A DNA stretch of 64,000 bases from contig JACAEQ010000070.1 of assembly GCA_013388755.1 (NCBI GenBank), positions 107,962 to 171,961 of the forward strand. The letters are read 5' to 3'. Shown one piece after another: positions 34,823-44,700 of this stretch. The notes beneath the pieces were generated by a model. That model worked only from the letters and a program-made list of their open reading frames with translations, had not been told where the DNA came from and did no database searches. Position 1 is the first letter of the stretch. Every line of letters starts with the position of its first letter. A program made the translations under genes and the position numbers. Source of the stretch: Chloroflexota bacterium (GTDB lineage: Bacteria; Chloroflexota; Chloroflexia; Chloroflexales; Roseiflexaceae).

Positions 34823-36556
34823 TCAACCACGTAACGCGGGCCACATCAGCCGTAACAACCGCCAGAGCGATGGCGCCTGTTCGAGTTGCACCAGCGCGCG
34901 GGATGTCTCGACCACGTGATGAGCATCAACCAGGAACGGCGCAGTCAGGGGCCGGAATGGCCCGCGCAGGATGGACTTCTGCGGATGCGGCAGCATGAGC
35001 GGATTGGACATTTTGCCGGTACCGGATTGAATATCAGCCACGTCAGCGCCGGGGAACGCGCCCCAGGGCATCAACCCTGCCAGCACGGCGTGCTGGGCAA
35101 GGGAGTTGATCGTCAGCGTGCCATAACACAGGTCGCTCACCGCCTGATCAAACGCGGCGCGCACATGGTGATCGCGCAACGTTCGTGGATGGACGACGAT
35201 CGTTGCCACCAGTGTACCCCAGACGCGCTGGTTGAGAAACTCGACGGCCCGCGCGATAAAGGAGGCCACATCCGGTGCATCGAGCGTCGTCTCACCAATT
35301 GCCGGGCAGAGCGACTCGCGCCCGAAACACTGCTCACCAAGCACTGCTGGATCCAGATCCGGGATGACGGTCCATGGCAACTGATCGGCCCCTGGTCTAC
35401 CGATGCGGCGTGCGCGCGGATGGGTATTGAGCAATGCATCGAGCTTGCGACGCGCATCAGGAACATAGGCCCGGCGTGTCGGTATCCGCGCCAGCACCTG
35501 CTCGAACGCCGCCATGAAGGCATCACGCTGGCGCCAGCCACGGTGCTGCACAATCAGGCGCGGTGTTGCGCAGAGATACGATGCATTCTGAATGAATGCG
35601 CTCGCCAGCAACGTCGCCTGGCGCTGGAGATCTGCATCGCTCCACTGCCCCGGCACGATCACCACCGGCGTGATGTTCCCAGGCTCGGCGGTCACCGGCT
35701 TGTCGATCAACGGCACATGATGCGCCTTCCGCCATGCGCCTTCCGCGCCAGCGCCAAACATGATCGTGTCGAACGTGGTATCCGATCCGGTAAGATGAAT
35801 CGTGCCAACCAGCGGATGGCTGCACAGATAGCCGGCTATATCGGCATCGCCATAGATGACACGTAGAAAGCCGCGCCCGATCAGTGCGCGTAGCGCCTCT
35901 TCGAACAACGGGCCGAGATAGGCGAGCATCGGATGCAGTTTCAGTGCCACAACCTCGTTCGCGACGAAAAGCTTATACAGCACATCGGTAACCGGTAGAA
36001 ATCCGAAGTTGCTGCTGTTCAGCACCAGCGCCACGCGCCCGCTTTGCATCGGCGCATGGTAGATGGCCGCCTGTTGCTGAACCACGTCGTCGATGCTCAA
36101 TCCCGGTTCAATCCAGACCTCGCCGGTCATTCCAGGAAACACCACCCGATCGTACAGGCTGGCGGGCAACACCCGCGCCACCACCTGCCCATTCGGGCGG
36201 ACGGTCAGGCCGCCGGGAATCCGCGGACGGCCAGGATCGCGAATATCGCGCAACGCCTGTTGCAGCAGGCGCAATGCACGCGTCAGGATCGCAAAGTAGG
36301 CGCGCTCCTCACCTTCACCGTAGCCACCGGGCGCCAGTCCCTTGGCCTCCAGGCTCACAGCGACCCAGCGTTCTTCGATTTCCGCGACGCCGCGACGGAG
36401 TTCGGCCAGAATCGTAATGCGATCTTCGACACTGACCTGGACCCAGCTATCCTTTCGGGCATGCAATTCGTCAAGCGCGCGATCAATATCCACCCACACA
36501 GGTGCCACTCCACGCTCGATTGGCATGGCTCTGTGCTCAGGTGCGACGGTTGGCAT
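34823..36556 (-). CDS. Aldehyde dehydrogenase superfamily protein, divergent long form
   Basis: 577 residues, about 100 longer than a normal family member. The candidate catalytic Cys is in FIQNASYLCATPRLIV. The usual LELGGKNP base motif is replaced by KPVTAEPGNITPVVIV, with a Glu in place. The N-terminal third (ALDELHARKDSWVQVSVEDRITILAELRRGVAEIEERW) is helical, and the C-terminal extension ends GPFRPLTAPFLVDAHHVVETSRALVQLEQAPS. Likely acts on an acyl or aldehyde substrate that cannot be named; an acyl-CoA reductase-like role is also possible. AAGGAGG lies five bases before ATG 36556. Followed by a strong terminator. Confidence 0.8.
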   Translation of the reverse strand: MPTVAPEHRAMPIERGVAPVWVDIDRALDELHARKDSWVQVSVEDRITILAELRRGVAEIEERWVAVSLEAKGLAPGGYGEGEERAYFAILTRALRLLQQALRDIRDPGRPRIPGGLTVRPNGQVVARVLPASLYDRVVFPGMTGEVWIEPGLSIDDVVQQQAAIYHAPMQSGRVALVLNSSNFGFLPVTDVLYKLFVANEVVALKLHPMLAYLGPLFEEALRALIGRGFLRVIYGDADIAGYLCSHPLVGTIHLTGSDTTFDTIMFGAGAEGAWRKAHHVPLIDKPVTAEPGNITPVVIVPGQWSDADLQRQATLLASAFIQNASYLCATPRLIVQHRGWRQRDAFMAAFEQVLARIPTRRAYVPDARRKLDALLNTHPRARRIGRPGADQLPWTVIPDLDPAVLGEQCFGRESLCPAIGETTLDAPDVASFIARAVEFLNQRVWGTLVATIVVHPRTLRDHHVRAAFDQAVSDLCYGTLTINSLAQHAVLAGLMPWGAFPGADVADIQSGTGKMSNPLMLPHPQKSILRGPFRPLTAPFLVDAHHVVETSRALVQLEQAPSLWRLLRLMWPALRG

Positions 36557-36620
36557 CACAGCCTCCTTGCAATGCTTTCGATAGCCAGCGCCGACGCCAG
36601 CAGGACGGGCACAAAAGGCA

Positions 36621-36650
36621 ACCGGGGGCGGAGCGGCCTCCACCCCCGGT
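36621..36650 (-). terminator. GC-rich hairpin, probable terminator after the expansin gene
   Basis: ACCGGGGG-C-GGAG pairs with CTCC-A-CCCCCGGT around a short loop. On the minus strand TGCCTTTTGTG follows. It lies between the expansin gene and the aldehyde-dehydrogenase-like gene. Confidence 0.55.
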
Positions 36651-36656
36651 CGTGAC

Positions 36657-36871
36657 GTGTGCGATGAGTGCCGGGCGAGGCGCGCCGTTGCGACTGCCGC
36701 AGCGTTGCAGGGCGGAGCCGCTTCCGCCCTGGCCTCATCATAGCGCCACACTCTCTGCCATGCAGGGAAGATCCGATACGCTGTACTGAAGGATCCTCAA
36801 CCGGGGTGGACCTGAGCCCCGGGGGAGTCGCGCCGGGCTATCGCTGCTGTTCGATCATGCCGATGTTCCTG
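36657..36871. other. Non-coding stretch with a second hairpin
   Basis: Contains a perfect 9-bp hairpin CAGGGCGGA (36708-36716) / TCCGCCCTG (36723-36731) with a 6-base loop, and CCCCGGGGG-type sequence near 36815. The minus strand of 36557-36871 links expansin to the next gene; no gene is supported. Confidence 0.4.
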
Positions 36872-37600
36872 CTACGGCGCGGGAGGAAACTGCGCCGCAC
36901 CGCTGATCGAACCGCCTTCCAGAAATGGTATACCGCTGTCGGTCAGCGTATTCCCATATACATCAGTGACACGAAAGGTGTACGGCCCAGCGCCCATGCC
37001 GCTGGTTGCAACGAAGTAATTGTACTCTGTACGGCTGACCGTCTGCCACTGACCATTCGAGCGGCGGTACTCAAACTTCGCAATCGGGTTGCGGTGATTG
37101 CGTACCTGCACGGCCGTCCACCACTGATTGCTGCCTTCCTTGAAGCGATACACGATCGGGCCAGGGAGCGCAGGGCTCACTACCCGCCAGCGAATTGGCA
37201 CCCGGCCGGCGACAAGATCGGCAATCTTCGCGAACGCCTGCGGACTCATATCGACATCACCAGCCGGGCACTCGGGGCACCGGTCCACAATGCGAACGGT
37301 CACGGTTCCCTTCGGCCCGGTAATCTCAATGAATGCGCCACAGAGTGCGGCATTCGCGTAGTCAACCTGATTCATGGCGGCTACCATCAGATCGTTCGGC
37401 GATGGGTCGAACATACAGTTGCCGCTACCGTCGGCATTGTAGTATGTGCCCTCGCCGGTGTGATAGGTCGTGCCGCCTGCTGGCGGGCGTGTCACCAGCG
37501 GCAGGTAGATGGTGAAGTCCGCATTCTGGGCACGTGCAATCGGCAGGCTGCTCACGAGAAGCATCACCATACCAAGCGCCACGATGAGGCGGTAGAGCAT
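36872..37600 (-). CDS. Secreted bacterial expansin
   Basis: 242 residues. Signal peptide 1-24 (LYRLIVALGMVMLLVSSLPIARA). Domain 1 is a six-stranded double-psi beta barrel with GEGTYYNADGSGNCMFDP, AALCGAFIEITGPKGTVTVRIVDRCPECPAGDVDMS and the conserved Asp of DVDMS. Domain 2 (from PIRWRVVSPALPGPIVYRFKEGSNQWWTAVQVRNHR) is the carbohydrate-binding CBM63-like module with aromatic residues WW and Y...YNYFV. Very close in layout to the Bacillus subtilis expansin EXLX1. It loosens cellulose or binds peptidoglycan non-hydrolytically outside the cell. GGAGG seven bases before ATG 37600; a 13-residue upstream extension is rejected. Confidence 0.9.
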   Translation of the reverse strand: MLYRLIVALGMVMLLVSSLPIARAQNADFTIYLPLVTRPPAGGTTYHTGEGTYYNADGSGNCMFDPSPNDLMVAAMNQVDYANAALCGAFIEITGPKGTVTVRIVDRCPECPAGDVDMSPQAFAKIADLVAGRVPIRWRVVSPALPGPIVYRFKEGSNQWWTAVQVRNHRNPIAKFEYRRSNGQWQTVSRTEYNYFVATSGMGAGPYTFRVTDVYGNTLTDSGIPFLEGGSISGAAQFPPAP

Positions 37601-37683
37601 GCGCGGTCCTCCTTCGTGCAGTCGTTCCACGACCAGCATACCCTACCGGACCAGGCAGGCAAGCTCGCAACTTTACAATCGCA

Positions 37684-38709
37684 TCACGCCTGCGTGTATG
37701 AGGAAAACACCGCCTCTGCCGCGGCATTGCCACCGCAGATCACGGCAACTGGCGCGACGCTGCGCCCCAGATCGACGCCACCACCCTGGATGGCAGCGAT
37801 CACTGCCGCGCCCGCCGGCTCGACCAGCTGGTTGCACTCGGTCCACAACCAGCGCATCGCCTCGACCATCTGCCCGTCGGTGACGAGCACTACTTCGTCC
37901 ACGTAACGTTGCGCCAGCGCGAGCGTTCGTTCGCTGATCGCGCGCGGCGAGAGTGTATCGGCGATACTGTGCACTGCCGGCAACTCCACCAGCCGCCCGG
38001 CCTGCAGGCTGACGGTCAGCGACGGGGCTCCGACCGGTTCGACACCAACAATGCGTACGCCGGGACGGGCCTGTTTGAGCGCTGCGGCCACCCCACCAAT
38101 GAGTCCGCCGCCGCCGACGGCGATCAACGCCAGGTCAATCTCCGGCACATCGGCCAGTAATTCTATGCCGAGCGTTCCCTGCCCTTCCAGGGTGCGCATG
38201 TCATCGAAGGGATGGACGTAGTACAGGTCTTCCGCTGCCGCATGTTCCAGCGCGCGTGTATGCGCATCGTCCCACGCCTCACCATAGCGGATCACGTGCG
38301 CGCCCCACGCAGCGATACGCCGTTCGCGATCGGCGGCGGCGTGCGCCGGCAGGTAGACCGTTGCGGGAATGCCAAGTCGCCAGGCTCCATACGCCAGCGC
38401 CAGGCCATGATTGCCGCCAGACGCCGCGATCACGCCACGCGACCGATGCGCTGCATCAAGTTGCAGCAGGTGGTTGAATACGCCACGCGCTTTGAAAGAA
38501 CCGGCGACCTGCATGTTCTCCAGTTTCAGGCGCAACGCCGGATGGAGGTCGCCGCGCAACGCAGGCGGCGGCGCCACTGGCGTGTGGCGAATGTAGGACG
38601 TCATGCGATCGCGCGCGACGACGATCGATTCCAGCGGGAGCATGTGCATCATGCTGGTCGGTAGGGGTGGCTTGCAGGCCACCCACACGAGAAGCGGCCC
38701 ATACGCCAT
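37684..38709 (-). CDS. Threonine/serine dehydratase
   Basis: 341 residues, PLP-dependent fold II. Makes 2-oxobutyrate from threonine (isoleucine pathway) or pyruvate from serine. PLP lysine in GSFKARGVFNHL, substrate loop SGGNHGLALA, phosphate loop GGGGLIGGVAA, and VCGGNAA at the C-terminus. No ACT regulatory domain, so a catabolic or unregulated form. ATG 38709 has GAGG and starts ten bases after the homoserine dehydrogenase stop, suggesting coupling; homologues would suggest a start about 20 residues later (ATG 38643, LPLESIVVARDRM). Confidence 0.88.
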   Translation of the reverse strand: MAYGPLLVWVACKPPLPTSMMHMLPLESIVVARDRMTSYIRHTPVAPPPALRGDLHPALRLKLENMQVAGSFKARGVFNHLLQLDAAHRSRGVIAASGGNHGLALAYGAWRLGIPATVYLPAHAAADRERRIAAWGAHVIRYGEAWDDAHTRALEHAAAEDLYYVHPFDDMRTLEGQGTLGIELLADVPEIDLALIAVGGGGLIGGVAAALKQARPGVRIVGVEPVGAPSLTVSLQAGRLVELPAVHSIADTLSPRAISERTLALAQRYVDEVVLVTDGQMVEAMRWLWTECNQLVEPAGAAVIAAIQGGGVDLGRSVAPVAVICGGNAAAEAVFSSYTQA

Positions 38710-38718
38710 TCACGCGCC

Positions 38719-39780
38719 TCAGCGCATCGCAATGTCAAGCACATCACGCAACATCGCCGCCGCTGTCGGCACCGGATCGGTCTCACGTGTCGTTGCTGTT
38801 TGTATGCCGGAGATGTCGGTAAAGTACACGACCCCCATCTCATCGGCGCGCATGCGCGCCAGCGGGTGATCGAGCGGTAGCGGTGTCGGGCGAACACTGA
38901 GGCGAATATCGTCGCCGAGCCGTTCCGCCAGGCAGAGCAACACGATACGTTCGCCACGTGCCATTGCCGCGCGTAAATCGTCCGCCGTCAACGCAGTGAT
39001 CCCGGTAACGGCAACATCAGCCAGTGTCGTCGGGCGCCGCAGTACGGCGTTGGCGACGATCGTCAACTTGTTGGCAGAGTCCCATCCTTCCACGTCGAGC
39101 GACGGATCGGTTTCAGCCAGGCCGCGGCGCTGCATCTCGGCCAGCGCGTCAGCATACGAGGTTCCTTGCTCCATTGCGCGGAGTATGCCCTGGGTGGTCC
39201 CGTTGAGCACCGCCTCGACCCGCTGGATGCGCGCGCCAGCCAGGTCGCGCCGGCCAATCGCGATCGTCGGCAACGAACCGCCGACGCAGGCGCTAAAACG
39301 CAGCGCCGGCCAGTCGCGCGGATTGCCGCGATCGGCACTCGCAGCACCCATGTCGCTCAGGCCAGCCAGTTCGGCATAAGCCAGCGCCAGCGGCCCCTTG
39401 TTGGCCAGCACGACATGCATACCGCGCCGCAGCGCGGTACGTGCAGTGTCAAGCCCTGGCTGGCCGTTCACCAGGTTGACCGGCGTCGCTTCCAGCAGAA
39501 TATCGGCCTCGATATGCGCCGCCAGTTCGACCGGGCCCATGCCGGCCTGACCACAGCCAGGCATCGCCGCGACACTCTGCCGCTCCTGCTTGAGCGCCAG
39601 AATGGCGCCCGGATCAAGCCCCAGAGCATCAATCGCCGCACCGCCCGAGTCTACCGCAGCCACGACGCGCAATGCGACGCCATACTGCTCGGCAAGTAGC
39701 GACTCCTGCGATTGCATGATGGTGAGAAAACTTCGGCCAACGTTTCCCAGGCCGCTCAGGATCAGGCGATAGGTACGCAT
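38719..39780 (-). CDS. Homoserine dehydrogenase
   Basis: 353 residues. NAD(P)H reduction of aspartate semialdehyde to homoserine, the branch point to threonine and methionine. Rossmann motif LSGLGNVGRSFL, substrate motifs ANKGPLALAY, GGSLPTI, VLNGTTQGILRAM and the catalytic-domain DPSLDVEGWDSANKLTIVA. No ACT domain, the short form. Start at ATG 39780 with GGTGA upstream; a 16-residue upstream extension is rejected. First gene of a two-gene operon with the threonine dehydratase, so the pair makes sense as threonine then 2-oxobutyrate supply. Confidence 0.92.
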   Translation of the reverse strand: MRTYRLILSGLGNVGRSFLTIMQSQESLLAEQYGVALRVVAAVDSGGAAIDALGLDPGAILALKQERQSVAAMPGCGQAGMGPVELAAHIEADILLEATPVNLVNGQPGLDTARTALRRGMHVVLANKGPLALAYAELAGLSDMGAASADRGNPRDWPALRFSACVGGSLPTIAIGRRDLAGARIQRVEAVLNGTTQGILRAMEQGTSYADALAEMQRRGLAETDPSLDVEGWDSANKLTIVANAVLRRPTTLADVAVTGITALTADDLRAAMARGERIVLLCLAERLGDDIRLSVRPTPLPLDHPLARMRADEMGVVYFTDISGIQTATTRETDPVPTAAAMLRDVLDIAMR

Positions 39781-39827
39781 CAGCTCACCAGGATCAGGGG
39801 ACAGGCATTCAAACCAGGCGCTCTGCA

Positions 39828-39852
39828 CCCGACATCGTCGGGCATTGTATCA
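39828..39852 (-). promoter_or_regulatory. Extended -10 promoter with adjacent dyad for the homoserine dehydrogenase operon
   Basis: TGA-TACAAT (39844-39852, minus strand) lies about 64 bases before ATG 39780. Overlapping the expected start site is a perfect dyad CCCGAC-ATC-GTCGGG (39828-39842), placed where a repressor or an early hairpin would act. Confidence 0.5.
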
Positions 39853-40090
39853 CGTTTCCCCCGAGTGATAGCGACTTCTTCGTTTGTTGTGGCGAAATCG
39901 TTCCTGTATGTGCGGACGCCATATGCTATGCTAGGGAGTCACAGGATTCAGATCGTAGGCAAGGCTGCGCGCCACACTGGAGCGACACTCGTCGTCATGA
40001 ATGACGCGGTGGCGCCGATCCTGCGTTGTTCTCGCCTGCAACGGCGTGACCCTCCCACGGAGGAAGGCTCGCGAGCTGCGCTGGTGCTCA

Positions 40091-40225
40091 GTGCCCATCC
40101 GAAGAACGGATGGTCTGGATGTCATTGCGAGCGAAGCGAAGCAATCTCCTTATCAAACGTCGAGATTGCTTCGTTGCTCACGCTCCGCGCAATGACAGGC
40201 GGCGTATCATTTTTCGGAGAGACAC
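40091..40225 (+). repeat. Repeat B copy with intact palindromic core
   Basis: Left end GTGCCCATCCGAA preceded by TCA; right end TTCGGAGAGACAC (two changes from consensus). The core is the TGTCATTGCGAGCGAAGC / GAGATTGCTTCG...CAATGACA palindrome. It lies immediately upstream of the DUF5132 gene. The remainder of 39853-40090 shows no gene; a TATGCT near 39925 is the only promoter-like feature. Confidence 0.6.
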
Positions 40226-40256
40226 GTGGTCCTGTTCGTGACAAAAGGAGGATGTT

Positions 40257-40589
40257 ATGGCAATTCTTGAGACCATTGGAGAAGTGCTCTTTGAGAAGAC
40301 CTTCGGTATTCCAAACATTGTGGTTGGGGTTGCGGCAATTGCGGCGGCGCCAGTGGTTGTGCCGGCGTTGCGCCCGGTAACGAAATTCGTGGTCAAAGGC
40401 GGGATCATTGCCGCCGACCGGACAAAGGCTGCCTTCAGCGCAGCCAGTGAACGCACCAGGGCCGCCTTCAGCGATGCCGGCGAGCGCTGGAGCGACCTGA
40501 TCGCCGAGGCGCGCGCCGAGGTCTATGCGACGCCGCAAGCAGCCGGGGCGCCGGCGCAAACGCTTGCGCCGGAAATGGCGGAAGGTTAG
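40257..40589 (+). CDS. DUF5132 small membrane protein (second copy, standalone)
   Basis: 110 residues. A hydrophobic glycine/alanine-rich segment (IPNIVVGVAAIAAAPVVVPALRPVTKFVVKGGII, residues 17-50) is followed by an amphipathic helix rich in Ala, Arg and Glu (AADRTKAAFSAASERTRAAFSDAGERWSDLIAEARAEV). This matches DUF5132 proteins found beside HMA/P-type ATPase genes. AAGGAGG precedes ATG 40257. It converges with metK (four-base overlap) and sits just beyond the end of the metal ATPase operon that contains another DUF5132 gene. Role unknown; a scaffold or chaperone for the ATPase is plausible. Confidence 0.75.
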   Translation: MAILETIGEVLFEKTFGIPNIVVGVAAIAAAPVVVPALRPVTKFVVKGGIIAADRTKAAFSAASERTRAAFSDAGERWSDLIAEARAEVYATPQAAGAPAQTLAPEMAEG

Positions 40590-41767
40590 GCGCGCAGGGT
40601 ATCGGCATCGCCGATTGCCTCCCACGGCAGGCCGAGATCGGAGCGGCCCACGTGGCCGTAGACCGCCAGGCGCCGATAGAACTGGCCCTGGTGCATGCCG
40701 GCAAGCCGTCGCAGGTTGAAACGGCGGAGGATCGCGCCAGGGCGAAAATCGAAGTGCTGCCTGACGCGTTCAGTGAGTTTATCATCGGCAATGCGCCCGG
40801 TGCCGAACGTCTCGACCCGAACGCTGACGGGGCCGGCGATGCCGATCGAATAGCTGAGCTGGACTTCGCACAGATCGGCCAGCCCGGCGGCTACCACATG
40901 TTTTGCTGCGTGGCGCGCAGCGTACGCACCAGCCCGATCGATGCGCGTCGGGTCCTTGCCGCTGAGCGCCGCGCCGCTCTGACGTGAAAAGCCGCCGTAG
41001 GTATCAACGCCGTTCTTGCGGCCGGTCAACCCGGCATGCAATGCTGGCCCACCCTCCAGCATCATCCCCTCGGGATTGATCTGCAGGCGTGTGCGCTCAT
41101 CAGGCACAACAGGCTGTCCATCGAATGCCGGAGCAATGACATGCTCGGCCAGGTCGGCACGCAGCGTCGCCAGCGACGGATATTCGGAGTGCTGGCTGGC
41201 AATGAGCGTGATGCTGTCTATCCGCCGCGGCTGGTGATCGGCAAAGGCGATGCCGACCTGGCACTTTGCATCGGGCGCCAGGTAACGCAGCGTCTGCCGG
41301 CGCACGTGATCGTACCGGCGCATCAGTTGATGCGCGCACCAGAGCGGCAGCGGCGCCAGTTCCGGCGTGTGGGTGCAGGCGAAGCCGAACAGGGTCACAT
41401 TCTCTTGCGCGGTCAACCGATCGAGGTCACCATCATCGAGCGCCATCTCGTCGACACGCGGGTAGGCGCCGTTCGTTTCGCTCAGGCTGGTCATCACCGT
41501 GCATGTGCGCCCATTGAAGGCACCCTGGTCGTACCCGACATCGAGAATGATCTCACGCGCCGTATTCGGGATGTCAACCACCGCGTCGGCGGTGACCTTC
41601 ACGGAAACGAACAGAATGCCGGTTGAAACGGCGCACTCCGCGATCACCGACGCGAGAGGATCCTGGCGCAGATAATGACCGACGAGCGCGTCGCTGATCT
41701 GGTCGCAGAGCTTATCAGGATGCCCCGCGCTGACCGACTCGGATGTGAAAATATACTCGGCTGGCAT
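40586..41767 (-). CDS. metK: S-adenosylmethionine synthetase
   Basis: 393 residues. Makes SAM from methionine and ATP. Signature FTSESVSAGHPDKLCDQISDAL at the N-terminus; GFACTHTPELAPLPLWCAHQL; GGFSRQSGAALSGKDPTRIDRAGAYAARHAAKHVVAAGLA; SIGIAGPVSV. The normal GYACDETPE is GFACTHTPE and GGGAFSGKD is QSGAALSGKD, so it is a somewhat divergent but complete enzyme. Starts six bases after the P-type ATPase stop on the same strand, so it may be cotranscribed with that metal module. No SAM riboswitch precedes it. Confidence 0.9.
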   Translation of the reverse strand: MPAEYIFTSESVSAGHPDKLCDQISDALVGHYLRQDPLASVIAECAVSTGILFVSVKVTADAVVDIPNTAREIILDVGYDQGAFNGRTCTVMTSLSETNGAYPRVDEMALDDGDLDRLTAQENVTLFGFACTHTPELAPLPLWCAHQLMRRYDHVRRQTLRYLAPDAKCQVGIAFADHQPRRIDSITLIASQHSEYPSLATLRADLAEHVIAPAFDGQPVVPDERTRLQINPEGMMLEGGPALHAGLTGRKNGVDTYGGFSRQSGAALSGKDPTRIDRAGAYAARHAAKHVVAAGLADLCEVQLSYSIGIAGPVSVRVETFGTGRIADDKLTERVRQHFDFRPGAILRRFNLRRLAGMHQGQFYRRLAVYGHVGRSDLGLPWEAIGDADTLRA

Positions 41768-41773
41768 ACACGT

Positions 41774-44700
41774 CTACCTCCGCGTCATGGCAGATCTCGG
41801 GCGTGAAAGTTCCTTTGTCATTTCGCTGATCAGGAGCGGAGCAACTGCCGTGCCGGCGGCAAGCGCCCAGTCGAACGGGCCTAGTGGTACAACGCCAAGA
41901 ATGCGCCGCAATCCAGGAAGGAGTGTCGCCAGGACCTGCAGCGCCAGTCCGCCACCCACGGCCAGCGGCAGGTAGGGGTTCGGCGGGCACGCTGCAGGTT
42001 CAAACATCGTGTGCTGTTCAGAGCGACAACTGATGGCATAGAGTAACTGCGCCGCCGTTAACGATGTGAACGCGATCGTACTGGCGCGCGGACCGATCCC
42101 GTAACGTGCCAGACCAGCCCCATAGGCCGTGAACGTGCTGGCAATCAATGTGGCGCCTTCCAGCCCGATGCGCCTCACATCTGCACGCGAAAACATCGGC
42201 GCCTGCGGGTTGCGCGGCGGGCGTGCCATCACGTCAGTTTCGGGGAGCTCGACCCCGAGCGCCAGTTCAGGGAAAATATCTGTCACCAGGTTGATCCACA
42301 ACAACTGGATCGGGTTGAACGGTTCACCCAGGCCGGCGGTTGTCGCCAGCAACATCACGCCGATTTCACTTGCATTGCTTGCGAGAATGAAATGCAGCGC
42401 CTTCTTGATGTCATCGTAGATTGCGCGCCCCTGCTCGACGGCGATAATGATCATCTGCAGATTGTCATCACGCACGACGATATCGGCGACTTCCTGCGCA
42501 AGCTGGCTGCCATCCTGCCCCATGGCGATGCCGATATCAGCGGCGCGCAATGCCGGACCGTCGTTGATCCCGTCGCCGGTCATGGCGACGACTCGCCCGG
42601 CGCGTTGTAATGCCTGGACGATACGCAATTTGTGCGCCGGGCTGACGCGCGAGAAAATATCGAGGCGTTGCGCCAGCGAGCGGAGCACATCGGGTGGCAC
42701 GTGTTCAAGTTGCGCGGCGTCCAGACCCTCCAGGTGACCATCGCGTCGGAGCCCGATCTGGCGTGCCACCGCATGCGCCGTCGCACTCTGGTCGCCGGTC
42801 ACCATGATCGGGTGCAGGCCCGCTGCGCGGAAACGCTCCATCAGGTGCTGCATACCGGCGCGCGGCGGGTCGGCAATGCCGGCCAGGCCGACCCAGATCA
42901 GGTTGCGCTGCTCCTCCGGGACGTCATTGCCATATCCGTAGGCCACACCCAGTACGCGCAAAGCCTGGCCGGCCATACGCTCATTCTCAGTCACGATCCG
43001 GGCGCGATCATCGTCGGTGAGCGGAATCACCACACCCTGGCGCGACTGGAGGCTGCACAGGCCCAGCACCTGGTCCGGCGCGCCTTTGATCGCCAGTAAC
43101 CCGGCGCCGCCATCATCATGCCAGGTGACCATGTAGCCGCGCTGTTCGCTGCGAGGTTGCGCACGCAGCAACGGAAAACGCTGGCGCAGATCAACGACGT
43201 CGATACCGGCATCGAGCGCAGCGTCGGCCAGCGCGGTTTCGGTCGGTGTTCCCCGGGTCGTCAGACCGGCATCGGTACTGACGATTCGCACCTCACTACA
43301 CAGGAAGGACAGGCGCAACAGGCGCAACAGGTCATCATCGGCCTGCAGGGTGCACGGCGCTTCGTCATCACAGCGGAAGGCGCCCTCTTTGTGCAGATAG
43401 AGGCGCATGCTGGCAAAGACGGACACCAGCCGCATCTGATTCAACGTGATCGTCCCGGTTTTGTCGAGGCACACATCCTGGATGGCGCCAAGCGTCTCGA
43501 CGGCTACCAGCCGGCGTACAAGAATATTGCGCCGTTCAAGCCGGCGAACGCCAAGTGCCAGCGTGGTTGTGGCGACCGTCGGCAGTCCTTCAGGGATGGC
43601 CGCAACCGCCAGCGACACGGCGGTTTTCAGCATCAGGAGCAGACCCTGGCCGCGCAGCACGCCAATCACGAAAACACCACCACAGATCGCGAGCGAGACA
43701 AGCGCGAGCTGGCTGCCCAGGAGACGAAGCTGGCGTTGCAGCGGCGTTTCGGGCTGTTCCGTCTCGGCGAGCATGCGCTGAATCTGGCCGACCTCGGTGG
43801 CCAGGCCAGTGGCGACCACCAGCGCGCGCCCGCCGCCGCCGGTCACGATCGCGCCACGGTAGATCATGTTTGTACGGCTACCCAGCGGCACATCGCGCTC
43901 GACCAGGACACCGGCATGCTTCGCAACCGGAACGCTCTCGCCCGTCAGCGCCGATTCATCAACCGTCAGATCATCGGTCGCTACCAGCCGTGCATCAGCC
44001 GGAACCGGCATACCGCGTTTGAGCACAATCAGATCGCCCGGCACAAGTTCCTCACCCGGCAGATCATGTTCAACACCGGCACGCACCACGCGCGCGACGG
44101 GCCTGGCACCGCGACTCAGGCTGGAAATGGTCGTTTCAGCCCAGTTCTCGGTAAAGTAGCCGATGCCGGCATTGATCAGCACGACACTGAGAATGACGGC
44201 GCCGTCAGCAAGACCGCCAGTCGCAATGGAAAGTAGCGCCGACGCTCCCAGCAATACGACGGGCAGGCTGCTGAACTGTTCAAGCAACATACCGACGCGG
44301 GAGCGGCGACGCACGTCGGGTAACGCATTGGCGCCAAGTTCCTCCAGTCGTTGTCTGGCAACGGCAGGATCGAGTCCGTCGGTGGTTGAACTGCCTTGCA
44401 AGCGCGCTACTTCGGCAACATCGAGAAGGTGCCAGGGACGCGACTCGACCCATTCCGATGCGGAGTCTTCCACGCCCGCGACAATTGCGCTGACGCGCAG
44501 CTCCAGATCGCCGGCAGAGATCGTTGCATCGCACTGTACCAGCACCGTCCCGGTGAGGATGTTCGCCGAGACGGCGTGAACGCCGCGCTGGCGTGCAAGA
44601 TGACGCTCGATTCGCGTTTTCTGCGCCAGGTTTCGGTACAACCCCGCAACCCTCAGGCGTATGCGCCCCGGAAGACGGTGGACAGTGACGGCGATCGTCG

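Noticed and set aside
40091..40225. Repeat B core as a CRISPR or small RNA gene
   Set aside because: Single palindromic unit with terminal inverted repeats, no spacers and no promoter or terminator set.
41767..41774. SAM riboswitch controlling metK
   Set aside because: metK starts six bases after the ATPase gene, leaving no room for a leader.
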